Shown in pieces: positions 10,354-10,802 of a stretch of DNA of 10,802 bases (positions are counted from its first letter, which is position 1; each line of letters begins with the position of its first letter). The stretch spans positions 2,402 through 13,203 of the forward strand of contig MHUS01000012.1 in assembly GCA_001823505.1 (NCBI GenBank), in the 5' to 3' direction. The translations under genes and the position numbers were made by a program. The stretch is from Candidatus Yonathbacteria bacterium RIFCSPHIGHO2_01_FULL_51_10 (GTDB taxonomy: Bacteria; Patescibacteriota; Minisyncoccia; Phycocordibacterales; UBA1539_B). Below the pieces are notes generated by a model. The model was given only the letters and a program-made list of their open reading frames with translations, ran no database searches and was not told where the DNA came from.

Positions 10354-10802
10354 CTATTTCAACATACGTGCCAACTCTGCTTGGGCATCGCCCTGCGGGG
10401 TGCCGGACTCCAGTGGATAGCGTTCGATTATTTTCCGAATAGTTGTTCCGTTATTTGTGATTGCATTAACGTTTGCTCCACGTTTGGCTAATTGCAGTGC
10501 CATCTCGTAGTCTCTGGCGATAGCAAAGACCATGATGATCGTTTTACCTGTCTCGTCTGGATGATTAATATCAGCGCCGGCTTGAAGTAGTTGCTCAAAT
10601 CTATCCAGTTTATGCGCATATTTAGCAGTAAATAGTGGCGGTTCTGTGTCTGGCAACCCGTTGAGATTCGCCTTATATTTAAGAAGGAGTTCAAGCCATT
10701 GGGGGCTCTCTGTACCTGTCGCCAGGGACAATAAACTCATCCTTGCTTCACCAACCATAAAGAAATCATCAGGAGGGGCGCCCGCATCAAGGAGTCTTTT
10801 AA
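10354..10802 (-). CDS. Ankyrin-repeat protein, 5' end beyond the window
   Basis: The frame is open to the right edge, so the internal ATG at 10758 is not the likely start. Codons upstream of it read KRLLDAGAPPDDFF, itself an ankyrin-repeat helix-and-turn. At least three further units follow: one around SPQWLELLLKYKANLN, one around RFEQLLQAGADINHPDETGK and one around YEMALQLAKRGANVNAITNN. Ankyrin repeats mediate protein-protein binding. In bacteria such small proteins include toxin-immunity or effector partners, but no toxin gene is visible here. No signal or membrane part is seen in the available portion. After the TAG stop the same frame stays open for 43 more codons. The gap 10193-10353 contains that frame and a promoter candidate, with no clear terminator. 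Confidence 0.85.
   Translation of the reverse strand, partial: KRLLDAGAPPDDFFMVGEARMSLLSLATGTESPQWLELLLKYKANLNGLPDTEPPLFTAKYAHKLDRFEQLLQAGADINHPDETGKTIIMVFAIARDYEMALQLAKRGANVNAITNNGTTIRKIIERYPLESGTPQGDAQAELARMLK

Noticed and set aside
166..10802. Alternative genetic code with UGA as glycine
   Set aside because: Large conserved genes are intact under the standard code and contain no internal TGA, with glycine encoded normally by GGN.

Overview
The window looks like chromosomal DNA of a small-genome bacterium, most plausibly a Patescibacteria/CPR lineage such as Parcubacteria. This is inferred from the gene set, not from a marker gene. Every supported gene lies on the minus strand: many short proteins of no recognisable family, mixed with DUF192, DoxX, LemA, HtpX and a Dcp/OpdA-like M3 peptidase. 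Shine-Dalgarno sites are mostly weak. All 17 stop codons that can be read are TAA or TAG, never TGA.

Layout, low to high coordinate (transcription runs right to left). Positions 1-165 hold a promoter candidate aimed off the left edge. 166-663 is a membrane-anchored DUF192 protein. 751-2751 is an M3 zinc oligopeptidase. 2830-3300 is an unknown protein ending in a textbook terminator. 3392-3868 is a DoxX-like membrane protein. 3869-4192 is a gene-free, strongly structured segment with a palindrome between divergent promoter-like boxes, a 45-nt hairpin, a long-range stem and a terminator. It could be a small RNA or the remnant of a hairpin-ended mobile element.

4193-4495 is an unknown small protein. 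From about 4500 to 6440 the DNA becomes clearly AT-richer and looks like an accessory island. It holds two coupled membrane proteins, the C-terminal end of an XRE-type regulator, a dense cluster of five hairpins (5571-5801), a 57-codon ORF resembling the N-terminus of Fic proteins but without the inhibitory glutamate, and a DUF695-like protein. The island ends beside the 3' end of a tRNA-Ser(GGA) gene (6536-6623).

6780-7109 is an unknown protein with a strong terminator. 7212-9017 is a tight operon, lemA - unknown 113-aa protein - htpX. LemA and HtpX are envelope proteins often encoded together; the middle gene is a candidate partner. 9018-9296 is repeat-rich: two copies of a roughly 45-nt repeat, a 27-nt palindrome, a 28-nt hairpin and a terminator. 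9297-10192 holds two unknown proteins, one membrane-anchored, behind a good promoter candidate. An ankyrin-repeat gene runs off the right edge.

The most unusual content is the non-coding DNA: palindromes with different arms but a shared GGTC-centred core recur in the same orientation, and one 25-nt box is shared by two structured loci.
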